Shown piece after piece: positions 18,082 through 26,386 of a stretch of DNA of 35,127 nucleotides. Both the position numbers and the translations under genes were made by a program. Origin of the DNA: Candidatus Gastranaerophilales bacterium (GTDB taxonomy: Bacteria > Cyanobacteriota > Vampirovibrionia > Gastranaerophilales > Gastranaerophilaceae); assembly GCA_944324235.1 (NCBI GenBank), contig CALUVN010000021.1:1-35127 (forward strand), given 5' to 3'. The notes beneath the pieces were generated by a model. That model saw nothing but the letters and a program-made list of their open reading frames with translations. It ran no database searches and was not told the DNA's origin. Within the stretch, counting starts at the first letter, position 1, and each line of letters begins with the position of its first letter.

Positions 18082-18840
18082 ATGAAAATTCAAAATAAAT
18101 ATGAGACAACAAAAAATCTATCATTTTCTTCGGCTAAAAATATACTTCAAAGTGCAAGAGATTGGGATAAATTTTATGCATCGAACATTCCTTCAAGTTT
18201 AGAATTAAATCCTGTGATTTTTAATTATATAAGACCAGAGGATAAAATTTTAGATGTTGGTATGGGGTTTGGCAAAACAATTTTTGATTTAGTTAAAAGA
18301 GGTTATAGAAATTTATCCGGAGTTGATACGAATCAATCAGGAATTGTTTTTGCCAAAGAAACCGTCCGTAATTTTAATTTAGAAGGGAATTTTAAATTTT
18401 TGACTGGTAATGCTAATAATTTGCCTTTTGAAAATAATTCGCAAAATGCTGTTATAACTCAAGCTTTTTGGACTACTATAGTCGATAATGAAGCAAGACA
18501 AAATGTTATTAATGAAATTAATAGAGTATTAAAAAATAAAGGTGTTTTATACATTGCAGATTTTGGTCAAACTCCGCAAATCCAAAAGTATAGGACTCGT
18601 TATGAGACAGGAAGAGTAAAGGGGTATGACTATGGTACATTTGAGGTAATAAATGAAAAAAGTGGAGAATTAGAATATCTTGCACACCATTATACAAAAG
18701 AAGAATTTTCAAAATTGTTAATGAATGCAGGTTTCAGGATTGAAAATTATACTATTAGCCCAGTTCAAACCCGTTCAGGTAACGTAATTGACGGTCACAC
18801 TATTATCGCAAGAAAAATTTCTGAAATTAATAAGGATTAG
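18082..18840 (+). CDS. class I SAM-dependent methyltransferase
   Basis: 252 residues from the ATG. A Rossmann methyltransferase of the Methyltransf_11 type: motif I ILDVGMGFGKT (SAM-binding), an acidic loop in SGVDTNQSG, motif II-like LTGNANNLPFENNSQNAVITQ, motif III-like VLKNKGVLYIADFGQ. Substrate unknown. The N-terminus (MKIQNKYETTKNLSFSSAKN) holds an SFSS variant of the local N-terminal motif. The frame is open to a TTG at 18061, but neither start has an SD. The gene is distinctly AT-rich compared with the aroA region and is bracketed by GTTGGG hairpins and by two tRNA-Ser genes, suggesting acquisition. Confidence 0.85.
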   Translation: MKIQNKYETTKNLSFSSAKNILQSARDWDKFYASNIPSSLELNPVIFNYIRPEDKILDVGMGFGKTIFDLVKRGYRNLSGVDTNQSGIVFAKETVRNFNLEGNFKFLTGNANNLPFENNSQNAVITQAFWTTIVDNEARQNVINEINRVLKNKGVLYIADFGQTPQIQKYRTRYETGRVKGYDYGTFEVINEKSGELEYLAHHYTKEEFSKLLMNAGFRIENYTISPVQTRSGNVIDGHTIIARKISEINKD

Positions 18841-18847
18841 CCTGTTT

Positions 18848-18866
18848 GTTGGGCTTTCAGCCCGAC
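18848..18866. repeat. GC-rich hairpin downstream of the methyltransferase
   Basis: GTTGGGCT (18848-18855), TTC, AGCCCGAC (18859-18866), one G-T pair. Same GTTGGG arm as the hairpin at 18005. It starts 7 bases after the methyltransferase stop and could help end that transcript, although the following AATAAATTTTT is a poor T-tract. Confidence 0.55.
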
Positions 18867-18924
18867 AATAAATTTTTATTATTATGGCAACATACTGGGC
18901 ATTAAATTACAACCGTTATTAAAT

Positions 18925-18959
18925 AAAATCAAGCACTGAGAAAAATCAGGCTTGATTTT
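18925..18959. terminator. bidirectional terminator between methyltransferase and tRNA-Ser
   Basis: AAAATCAAGC (18925-18934) pairs with GCTTGATTTT (18950-18959). The stem is extended by CTGA (18936-18939) with TCAG (18946-18949), leaving one bulged A. T-rich ends on both strands allow use by either the methyltransferase (plus) or tRNA-Ser (minus). Confidence 0.7.
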
Positions 18960-18962
18960 ATA

Positions 18963-19049
18963 CAGAGGGGATGGGATTCGAACCCACGGTGGAATTACTC
19001 CCACACAACCTTTCCAAGATTGCACCTTAAACCTCTCGGACACCCCTCT
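18963..19049 (-). tRNA. tRNA-Ser (anticodon GGA)
   Basis: Minus-strand cloverleaf: acceptor AGAGGGG/CCCCTCT, D-arm starting TCCGAGAGG, anticodon stem CAATC/GGTTG with loop TTGGAAA giving GGA, long variable arm, T-arm GTGGG-TTCGAAT-CCCAT, discriminator G at 18963. CCA is not encoded. Confidence 0.95.
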
Positions 19050-19066
19050 TTGAAAAAGTTATATTT

Positions 19067-19591
19067 CTAATTTACCATAAATAACTTATAAATCAAATGT
19101 TTCATTTCTTTACCGCGTACATTTTTTATAAAACTTCCGCTTTCTTTCGCGCCGAGTCGCTCTGCAACCCCTCTGGAGCGGTCATTTTCAGGTCGAATTT
19201 CAAAGATTACAACATCCTTGCATAATTTTTCTTTCGCATACTTTGCCAAGCCTGCGGCCGCCTCTGTTGCATAACCTTGCCCCCAGCATTCCCGTTTTAA
19301 AATATAGCCGATTTCATAATATTCCTCACCATTAATACTATCCGGCATTAACGCGGCCTGACCTGCTATACTGCCGCTTGTTTTTTCCTCCAATAGAAAA
19401 TACCCTAATCCGTAACGCTCATACAGTTCTTTATTCTTATTTATCCAACCGTAAACATCCACGTCTGTAAAATCGTATTCCCATGCCGCCATAACTTCCC
19501 GGTCTTTTAGCATTAACGACAGTTCCAAGAAATCATCGACGTCCATCTGTCGCAAAATTAATCGCTCTGTTTCTAAAAATATGTTTCCCAT
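19067..19591 (-). CDS. GNAT family N-acetyltransferase (RimJ/RimL-like)
   Basis: 174 residues, the usual size for a single GNAT domain. It starts with the family-typical FLETERLILRQMDVDDF, has IGYILKRECWGQGYATEAA (about 93-111), where CWGQGYATEA forms the acetyl-CoA pyrophosphate loop, and IFEIRPENDRSRGVAERLGAK (about 129-149), typical of RimJ/RimL-like enzymes that acetylate protein N-termini or small amines. Substrate unknown. There is no SD; a TATAAT read on this strand ends only 8 bases before the ATG, so the mRNA is probably leaderless. Divergent from aroA with a promoter region of about 40 bases. Confidence 0.88.
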   Translation of the reverse strand: MGNIFLETERLILRQMDVDDFLELSLMLKDREVMAAWEYDFTDVDVYGWINKNKELYERYGLGYFLLEEKTSGSIAGQAALMPDSINGEEYYEIGYILKRECWGQGYATEAAAGLAKYAKEKLCKDVVIFEIRPENDRSRGVAERLGAKESGSFIKNVRGKEMKHLIYKLFMVN

Positions 19592-19632
19592 TATTTTATT
19601 ATATGCTAAAATTACCTCATCGGTATTTATTT

Positions 19633-20907
19633 ATGGAAAAAACAGTTTTAAAAAATAAAAACGGGCTTAAAGGTACAATAACTATCCCATCAGACAAATC
19701 GATTTCTCACAGAGCGGTTATGTTTGCATCACTCGCTAAAGGAAAATCCGTTATAAAAAACTTTTCAAAAGGGCAAGATCCGCATTCAACTCTTGAAGTT
19801 TGCAAATCTCTCGGCGTGCAGGCAGAATTTTTAGACGATACAACGGTTACCGTTACTTCCGACGGAATCCTCCGCATGCCTGCGGAGGATTTAGATTGCG
19901 GAAATTCTGGCACCACAATGAGACTTATGTCGGGAATTCTTGCCGGACAAAATTTTAATTCTGTGATGATTGGCGATGCAAGCCTCTCAAAACGCCCAAT
20001 GAAAAGAGTTATTGAACCACTCTCTCTTATGGGCGCAGATATAAGTTCTGTTGACGGACACGCTCCTTTACGGATTACAGGTCGTAAACTTTCGGCAATC
20101 AATTATGATTCACCGCTCGCTTCCGCTCAGGTTAAATCCTGTATACTGCTTGCAGGGTTAAATGCTGAAGGTCTTACAACAGTTACTGAACCGTACTTAT
20201 CAAGAAACCATACCGAACTTATGCTTAAATATATGAACGCAGATATCAAGACGCAAGGGCTTACGGTTTCTATAGCTAAATCTATTATTGAACCAAGAGA
20301 GATAAATATTTGCGGGGATATATCATCAGCTGCTTATTTTATCGCTGCAGGTTTAATCGTACCTTATTCTGATATTATTCTGAAAAATGTTGGTTTGAAC
20401 CCGACCAGAACAGGAATTCTTGATGTTGTCAAATTTATGGGCGGGAACATTGAAATTCTTGATAAGAAAAATGTTTCCGGTGAAGAGGTTGGCGATTTGA
20501 GGATAAGGTATTCTGATTTAACCGGATGTACTATTGAAGGCGGTATAATTCCGCGTCTTATTGATGAACTTCCGGTAATTGCAGTACTGGCGACACAGGC
20601 CAGAGGAACAACCATTGTACGCGATGCCGGAGATTTACGCAACAAAGAATCTGACAGGATTAAAGCAGTTGTGTCTGAACTCAAAAAAACAGGTGCTGAT
20701 ATTCACGAAACAGAAGACGGGTTTATCATAAACGGGAAAACACAGCTTTCCGGTGACGCAGAACTGGAAACCTACCACGATCACAGACTTGCTATGAGCT
20801 GGTATGTTGCAGGGCTTATTTGTGAAAAACCGGTAGTTATTGACGGCTTTGAATGGGCAGGTATTTCATTCCCTGAATTTGTTGAAAGCTTTGAAAAACT
20901 TAGCTGA
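19633..20907 (+). CDS. aroA: 3-phosphoshikimate 1-carboxyvinyltransferase (EPSP synthase) AroA
   Basis: Joins shikimate-3-phosphate and phosphoenolpyruvate to make EPSP, sixth step of the shikimate pathway; cytosolic. 424 residues. Motifs: GTITIPSDKSISHRAVM (substrate and PEP binding), LDCGNSGTTMRLMSGILAG, LSKRPMKRVIEPLSLMGA, SAQVKSCILLAGL, NPTRTG, RLIDELPVIAVLA, RNKESDRIKAV (catalytic Glu/Lys region), and DHRLAMSW near the end. An ATG at 19603 would add ten residues, but it overlaps the divergent promoter region and the family usually starts close to the KNGLKGTITIP segment. No clear SD at either. The end overlaps the convergent GLUG protein gene by 8 bases. Confidence 0.94.
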   Translation: MEKTVLKNKNGLKGTITIPSDKSISHRAVMFASLAKGKSVIKNFSKGQDPHSTLEVCKSLGVQAEFLDDTTVTVTSDGILRMPAEDLDCGNSGTTMRLMSGILAGQNFNSVMIGDASLSKRPMKRVIEPLSLMGADISSVDGHAPLRITGRKLSAINYDSPLASAQVKSCILLAGLNAEGLTTVTEPYLSRNHTELMLKYMNADIKTQGLTVSIAKSIIEPREINICGDISSAAYFIAAGLIVPYSDIILKNVGLNPTRTGILDVVKFMGGNIEILDKKNVSGEEVGDLRIRYSDLTGCTIEGGIIPRLIDELPVIAVLATQARGTTIVRDAGDLRNKESDRIKAVVSELKKTGADIHETEDGFIINGKTQLSGDAELETYHDHRLAMSWYVAGLICEKPVVIDGFEWAGISFPEFVESFEKLS

Positions 20908-23506
20908 ACATATTGAATGATTTTTCTATATTTTTGTCAATAACTGTTTTTAATGAATCGTATTCAGTTTGAAGGGCTGTATGCTCTGCATCAAGTTTTT
21001 TCAATTGTAAATCAATTTTTACGTCCTGATTTTCAAGCATAAGCATATCAGTTGTATATTTAGCTTCAGCCAGAGCAATAGCACGCTCATCTTCGACTTC
21101 CTGAATACATTCGTCATCGGAAAGGGTTGTAGATACAAAACCGCCGGCTTTAGCTGAATATGTTTCAAGGAGTAGTTCACCGCTTCTCAACATATCTTCC
21201 AGCACCTGACTGTCTTTAATAGGAGTTTCATCAACTCTGGTACCTGTGTCATTCACTACTGCAGGTTTATAAATGTAATTTTTAAAATAAGGATTAGCCG
21301 GAGATATTTTGTCCGGATCGGAAGTATATGTAAAGTAACCTGATGCGCTCATTTTATCAAATATATTTTTTAAATAAGTAATGTATGGCACATTTTCTTT
21401 ATCTGCAGCGGTTTGTAATTTTTTATTGTCATAAGATTGTTTTTCACTGAAGTATTGAGAGGTAATAGCTACTGCATAATCATATAATTCTTTTTGTTCA
21501 GCAGTCCAGCCTTCATACGGAATAGGTTTTGTTTCGGCAGGTATAGTGTCTGTTTTTGTAATTTGTTCCCAGGCAGTAGGTTTCGTAAGGTCATCGACCC
21601 AAATTTCACCGGTTGCTCCTTGTAATGCGTTAAGATTCAGTGCAAGTCCGCCATTGGTTTGTAAATCACCTTGATTGCCAGTGTTATTATAATCATCACC
21701 ATCATCCGGTGTAACCCAGATTGGTTCACCGTCTTCTTGTTCATTTGTAAAATCTGCTAAATCATCTTTTATGTTATCGGTTGTTTTTGCACTAGGATAA
21801 GCTGCATCTGCAGAATCTGTCCAATAAACATATTCACCTGTTCTAGGATTATATGCGACACTGTTTTTAGTATCAGATTCAAGTGCCATACCGTATCCTG
21901 CAAGGTCAACAAGCTGAATACTGCCGTTACCTCTAATATCACCCATTGCCGCACAGTTTGTGATTAACATTTCGTTGATATCATTACCGATAAAGTTGTT
22001 GATTGCACCTGAGAATGAATCTGCTCCGGAAGATGTTCCCAAAACAATATCTACGTCGGCATAAGAATTACTTACAGTTGCATTCTGGTGATCTTTATTA
22101 GCGTTCAAACCGATAAATCCGCCGATACCGCTGAAAGAATCAGTTGCGTTCGGAACATTAATAGTACCTTCAACAAGAGTATTGGTAACATCACCGTCAT
22201 TACGACCGACTAAACCGCCGATTGCGGCATGCTGTACGGAATAACCTGCTGCGTATTCTTGATCGCGTAAATTACAGTTTAAAGTTAAATTAGTAATATT
22301 ACAATTTGTAATGCTTGCACCATCTGCAAGATATCCGGCCATACCGCCCAAACAATCAGATTCTGCGCTTATTGTAATATTATCAACATTAAGGTTTTGA
22401 ACTGTACCATAAAGGTCGCTGAATATACCTTGTGAACCGCTAATATTTCTGAGTGTGCTGCCATTGCCGTCAAATAAGCCCTGGAATGAGCTGATACCAC
22501 CCCAGTTACGGCCTAAAGCTGATGTAGACAAATCTAAATCAAGACTTTCACCTGCATCATTTGCAAGTATATAGTTTTGCTGCAATGCAGCAGGATTTGT
22601 AGCAAATTGCTGCATTACAATTTCCAGACCTCTTAGCGTTTTAATTTGAACACCGTTAATAGTTTTTCCTGTAACTTTATCCTGCCAAGATGTTACTTCC
22701 AAATCATCAGTTGTTGCACCATTATTATTAATGGCATCATTAACAACATTTTGTGCACCTGCTGTAGACCCCAGAGGGTTAACATTACCGTCATCTGCGG
22801 TGTTTGGAGTACCTAATACAGTTGAGCCTGTTCCTAAGTCAACTTTTTTCTTTTCCCATGCAATTGGTTTAGAATAGTCATTTTCTGTTGTGGTTGTTGT
22901 TACCTCAGTCATTGCAACTGTAGGATAACCGTTAAGGATTGAGGAATCACCGTCATTAAAATGGAAACCAAAAGTAGCTTCTGTAATTTCACCATCAGGG
23001 TGAAGAGGTAAAATATCACCTATTGATTTACCTACTGAATTTAAATATTTATCCCAGGCTTCATGAATCATTTTGAGTGATTTTGCCTGACCTTCTTCAT
23101 CATCAGTATCTGTAACGTTTGCAATTATATCAGCCTGAGTATAACCTAGTTCTGCAAGGAACACATTATAATCACCGTTGCCTTTTTCAAAGGCATCGGC
23201 TATTTTTTGGTCAACAAGGATTCTGCCGCTTGTGTCTGTAATACAGTACTGTTTACCGCCTGCAATTGTATTATACCCTGTGAGTGTTTTGAAATTAAGA
23301 TCTGTATAAACTTCTTCTGAACCGTTAAAACCTGTTAGTATTGTTAATTTTGTCTGATCAAGGGCTGCATTATAGTCAGCATTCAGCTGTTCAGTTCGGT
23401 TTGCCAAACTGATTTTGGTCGATGATAAGCGTTGCCCGCTGTTTTCATTATCGGTCAAACGGGCTGTTATGCTTAATAATCTAGCTTGTGAGGCTGCCAT
23501 TCCCAT
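20900..23506 (-). CDS. surface-protein candidate: MGMAASQAR N-terminus, GLUG-repeat core, helical C-terminus
   Basis: 868 residues with three parts. Residues 1-52 (MGMAASQARLLSITARLTDN and on) are helical, with no signal peptide. Residues about 330-550 are a beta-helix-like core with GLUG-type repeats: GGMAGYLADGASITN, IGGLVGRNDGDVTN, IGGFIGLNA, as in bacterial adhesins. The last 60 residues are a coiled coil (QLKKLDAEHTALQTEYDSLK) ending IEKSFNMFS. Helical ends around a variable core recall flagellin and hook-associated proteins, but no homology to those is claimed. I recall similar MGMAASQAR proteins as unnamed families in gut Gastranaerophilales and Elusimicrobia. An SD (AAGGA) and a sigma-28-like promoter precede it. 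Export route unknown; possibly type III/flagellar (inference). Confidence 0.75.
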   Translation of the reverse strand: MGMAASQARLLSITARLTDNENSGQRLSSTKISLANRTEQLNADYNAALDQTKLTILTGFNGSEEVYTDLNFKTLTGYNTIAGGKQYCITDTSGRILVDQKIADAFEKGNGDYNVFLAELGYTQADIIANVTDTDDEEGQAKSLKMIHEAWDKYLNSVGKSIGDILPLHPDGEITEATFGFHFNDGDSSILNGYPTVAMTEVTTTTTENDYSKPIAWEKKKVDLGTGSTVLGTPNTADDGNVNPLGSTAGAQNVVNDAINNNGATTDDLEVTSWQDKVTGKTINGVQIKTLRGLEIVMQQFATNPAALQQNYILANDAGESLDLDLSTSALGRNWGGISSFQGLFDGNGSTLRNISGSQGIFSDLYGTVQNLNVDNITISAESDCLGGMAGYLADGASITNCNITNLTLNCNLRDQEYAAGYSVQHAAIGGLVGRNDGDVTNTLVEGTINVPNATDSFSGIGGFIGLNANKDHQNATVSNSYADVDIVLGTSSGADSFSGAINNFIGNDINEMLITNCAAMGDIRGNGSIQLVDLAGYGMALESDTKNSVAYNPRTGEYVYWTDSADAAYPSAKTTDNIKDDLADFTNEQEDGEPIWVTPDDGDDYNNTGNQGDLQTNGGLALNLNALQGATGEIWVDDLTKPTAWEQITKTDTIPAETKPIPYEGWTAEQKELYDYAVAITSQYFSEKQSYDNKKLQTAADKENVPYITYLKNIFDKMSASGYFTYTSDPDKISPANPYFKNYIYKPAVVNDTGTRVDETPIKDSQVLEDMLRSGELLLETYSAKAGGFVSTTLSDDECIQEVEDERAIALAEAKYTTDMLMLENQDVKIDLQLKKLDAEHTALQTEYDSLKTVIDKNIEKSFNMFS

Positions 23507-23545
23507 ATTTATAGTGTTCCTTTGTTTTGTTTCCCTTTGATTTAG

Positions 23546-23573
23546 TTATCGGCATTTTTTATATAAATATTTA
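23546..23573 (-). promoter_or_regulatory. sigma-28 (FliA/SigD)-like promoter for the GLUG protein
   Basis: Read on the minus strand: TAAA (23570-23573), 16-base spacer, GCCGATAA (23546-23553). The -10 is an exact match to the enterobacterial sigma-28 consensus GCCGATAA, and the spacing is within the 14-16 range of the SigD TAAA/GCCGATAT consensus. The predicted leader is about 30 bases and contains the SD. Confidence 0.6.
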
Positions 23574-23620
23574 ATTAAATAAGCAAATTGTTACAAAACT
23601 TTATATTTTAATCAAATTAT

Positions 23621-23648
23621 TAAAGAATTTGTTTCGGCAAACCGATAA
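23621..23648 (+). promoter_or_regulatory. sigma-28-like promoter for the metalloprotease-like gene
   Basis: TAAA (23621-23624; TAAAGAAT versus the TAAAGTTT consensus), 16-base spacer, ACCGATAA (23641-23648), seven of eight matches to GCCGATAA. Transcription would start near 23655, between the spurious upstream TTG and the ATG at 23680. It is divergent from the other sigma-28-like promoter. Confidence 0.55.
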
Positions 23649-23679
23649 AAATGATATACACAAAATTTTAGGGATATCT

Positions 23680-24888
23680 ATGAGTTTATCATTAGACAGT
23701 TCAATACTTGCAAGTTCACAAGTTGTCGAGATTAAAAAAATCGAACAGCAACTATCTGATGTGCAAAATGAAGTTAGCGGCATACAAACTAATGATTTTC
23801 TCTCTATAACTTCACGACAACCGGATATATCAGGAAACTCATGGATTTTACAGGCAATGGGTTATGACGATGTAATCACAGGAACCGTAGAAGACGAAAT
23901 CCAATCGGTAATTTCAGAAACAGAGGCCATTGCGTCTGCGATGGACAGCGTGAAACCACAAACGAACTATTCACGAGTTCCGACTACAACTGTAAGAAAT
24001 TACGGGAGCAGTGAAACTTTTGAATGCAGCACTAATACAAGCTCTGCAGCTATTGCTGCTGCCGTAGAACGAGGGGATTACAATAAGACATACGGTAGCG
24101 GGAAAACTGCACAGCAATATAAAGATGCAGTAGTAAAGGCTTTTGAAGGTGTTATAACTTATTTAGACGATTTAATTGCCAATTATGATACAAAGGTTGC
24201 TTCCGGTCTGGCTTCAGGGCATCAGGAAGTCAAGCTTACAACGCTTTTACAACTCAGAAATGCGATGAAAAACTGCGATGTTGTTATCAATATCGAGGAT
24301 ACTTACGGAAAATCTGTTGATTACGGAGCTTACTACGCATATTCAACAGCCGAATATGTTGTGACAATGACAGACGGCACTAAACGAGGAGCCGTTGTGG
24401 GAACAAGTACCGATTATGATGTTTATGTCAGCGGAATGTATTTAAAATTTGTAAATGAAGATTTAGACAGACACTACAACAGACAAATGTGCTTTACCAC
24501 TGATTCATTAGACAGCTATATAAATTCAGGTTTCGCACACAAGTACATGCTTGCAACAGTAATGCACGAATTTTCACACTCACTGCATATTCCAAATGAA
24601 TGTATTGCATATTTGATGGGTGAAGTTATCGCCGACGACCTGAATTATCCGCTTAACTGGGGAGGATTTGATGCTACAGATCCTGACGATTGGGGTTGGA
24701 AAGGTCAATCTTACGGGTATGGATATACTCTTGATTCTGATGATGAGATATTATTCTTTGGTGACTGGTGGGAACATCGTTCTCAAGGAACAGTGAATAA
24801 AGATGCAAATGCTTCGGAATTTGCAAACTATACTGCAGATCCGAATTATAACAAAAATGATGCGATAAATAAGAGATTTGTAGCTTAA
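23680..24888 (+). CDS. zincin-like metalloprotease (HEFSH) with N-terminal coiled coil
   Basis: 402 residues from the ATG behind AGGGAT; the frame is open to a TTG at 23629 but the predicted promoter lies between. Residues about 13-40 (SSQVVEIKKIEQQLSDVQNE) form a short coiled coil, with no signal peptide. A helical and mixed region follows. The HExxH zinc motif HEFSHSLHIPNE is at 296-307 (ligands His296 and His300, Glu297 as base; third ligand unassigned, possibly Glu307 or the Glu in DWWEHRSQ). The C-terminal part is rich in Trp, Gly, Tyr and Asp. Family not recognised. Divergent from the GLUG protein and apparently under the same type of promoter, so it might process or accompany that protein at the cell surface (inference). 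Confidence 0.75.
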   Translation: MSLSLDSSILASSQVVEIKKIEQQLSDVQNEVSGIQTNDFLSITSRQPDISGNSWILQAMGYDDVITGTVEDEIQSVISETEAIASAMDSVKPQTNYSRVPTTTVRNYGSSETFECSTNTSSAAIAAAVERGDYNKTYGSGKTAQQYKDAVVKAFEGVITYLDDLIANYDTKVASGLASGHQEVKLTTLLQLRNAMKNCDVVINIEDTYGKSVDYGAYYAYSTAEYVVTMTDGTKRGAVVGTSTDYDVYVSGMYLKFVNEDLDRHYNRQMCFTTDSLDSYINSGFAHKYMLATVMHEFSHSLHIPNECIAYLMGEVIADDLNYPLNWGGFDATDPDDWGWKGQSYGYGYTLDSDDEILFFGDWWEHRSQGTVNKDANASEFANYTADPNYNKNDAINKRFVA

Positions 24889-24911
24889 TTAACTGTTTTA
24901 TTATACGGTCA

Positions 24912-26378
24912 TTACGGTTCCGCATAAATTGTATATTTATCGCCTTCTTTAATTTTAATGAGATTTTTCATTAATTCGTTTTTGTAGTCATCATTTTTCA
25001 TGTTTTTATTTTTCATAATTACATAACAGTCGTTGTCAAAATCAAGTTCTTTATCGAGAGCTTCAAAGTCACGACGGGTTATGAAGTCGACTTTTTCTTT
25101 GTAATTAATCAAAACACTCGGTTTTACAGGCATATCAAAAGTTACCAGCTTTTTATTATGCTCCTGTGCTATAGATGAATATTCTACAAGTTCATCCATC
25201 CCGCCGCTGTATATTTTATCAAATACGATACCGACCATAATAAAATTAGCAAGAAGCGCAACTATTATCGTCGCATTAAAATAATCTGACGGCTTGCGAT
25301 AGAAAAATAATGCAGTCATCATTGATGCGGCAGGAAATGCCGGAAGAATATAAGTAGGAAGCTTTCCGCTAGCTACACTGAATAATAAAAATACCAGCAC
25401 GAAATATATTGATATAAATAATATAAGTTTTCTTTCATTAGTGTCAAAGGTAAAATACAACGTATTTGTTTTTATGCGCTTCACAAACCTTCTGAACTTT
25501 TTAATAAGCATGCATACAAAAGCTATTGACCACGGTAAAAAACCTACAAGAAAGACCGGTACAAAATATAAAAACGGTCGGGTTTTACCAAGTTCTGCAG
25601 CATTAACCAATCTTTCAAAATGGTGCAGAATAAAATAGTCATATATAAAACGATATCCGTAAACCTGATACATATGAATGTGCCAAGGCAGAATAATTGC
25701 GAGAAATATAATAAATCCAGGAATAATATTTACCGGCTTAAAAATTTCTTTTACATCTTTTGTAATTAAGCGATAAAGCCCGATTATACCAACAGGAATT
25801 ACAAAAGCAAGAAGCCCTTTAGCCAGAAAAGCCAGTCCCATTGCAACATAAAACCCGAGCCAGTATAATTTTTTATTTTCTTCTTTGCAAAAACTTGTCA
25901 AAAATCCGCAATAGATTGCAGCTGTCAAAAATACTGTAAATGTCATATCAAGAATTGCCACATGTGACAGCATAAGAAAAAACACCGTTGATAATAAAAT
26001 CAACGCACTAAACATTCCAAATCTTCTTGAGATGACAACCTTACCGACATAATAAGTGAAAAACACAATTAATGTTGCAAGGATAGCGGTCGGAAAACGG
26101 ACGGCAAATTCATTAAACCCTAGATATTTAATTGAGAACGCTGTCATCCAAAAATACAACGGAGGTTTTTCAGTAAATGGCACGCCGTTTAACAGTAATA
26201 TACTCCAATCACCTGAACCTATTAATCCTCTGGACATAACTGCATATCTTGTCTCATCAACGTCTACCAGCGGATAACTGTTAAGTCCGACAAATAAAAA
26301 CAATAAACAAAATATTGCAAGTGTAATTAAACAGGCTGATTCCGGTTTATTTTGAATAAAATTTTTAATCTTTTCCAT
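24912..26378 (-). CDS. GT39/ArnT-like membrane glycosyltransferase
   Basis: 488 residues with about a dozen TM helices. The first periplasmic loop has the diagnostic PLVDVDETRYAVMSRGLIGSG (about 36-56, acidic pair Asp39/Asp41-Glu42) and NGVPFTEKPPLYFWMTAFS, as in ArnT and protein mannosyltransferases. These enzymes use a polyprenyl-phosphate sugar at the outer face of the inner membrane to glycosylate lipid A, other lipids or proteins; the acceptor is unknown. It starts 8 bases after the stop of a GT2 gene that would make the polyprenyl-phosphate sugar donor, with SD AGGGGA. A two-gene operon that supplies and uses one donor. Confidence 0.9.
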   Translation of the reverse strand: MEKIKNFIQNKPESACLITLAIFCLLFLFVGLNSYPLVDVDETRYAVMSRGLIGSGDWSILLLNGVPFTEKPPLYFWMTAFSIKYLGFNEFAVRFPTAILATLIVFFTYYVGKVVISRRFGMFSALILLSTVFFLMLSHVAILDMTFTVFLTAAIYCGFLTSFCKEENKKLYWLGFYVAMGLAFLAKGLLAFVIPVGIIGLYRLITKDVKEIFKPVNIIPGFIIFLAIILPWHIHMYQVYGYRFIYDYFILHHFERLVNAAELGKTRPFLYFVPVFLVGFLPWSIAFVCMLIKKFRRFVKRIKTNTLYFTFDTNERKLILFISIYFVLVFLLFSVASGKLPTYILPAFPAASMMTALFFYRKPSDYFNATIIVALLANFIMVGIVFDKIYSGGMDELVEYSSIAQEHNKKLVTFDMPVKPSVLINYKEKVDFITRRDFEALDKELDFDNDCYVIMKNKNMKNDDYKNELMKNLIKIKEGDKYTIYAEP

Positions 26379-26386
26379 AAATTCCC

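Noticed and set aside
23629-23679. N-terminal extension of the HEFSH protein from a TTG
   Set aside because: The extension lies across the predicted promoter and has no SD; ATG 23680 has AGGGAT at good spacing.
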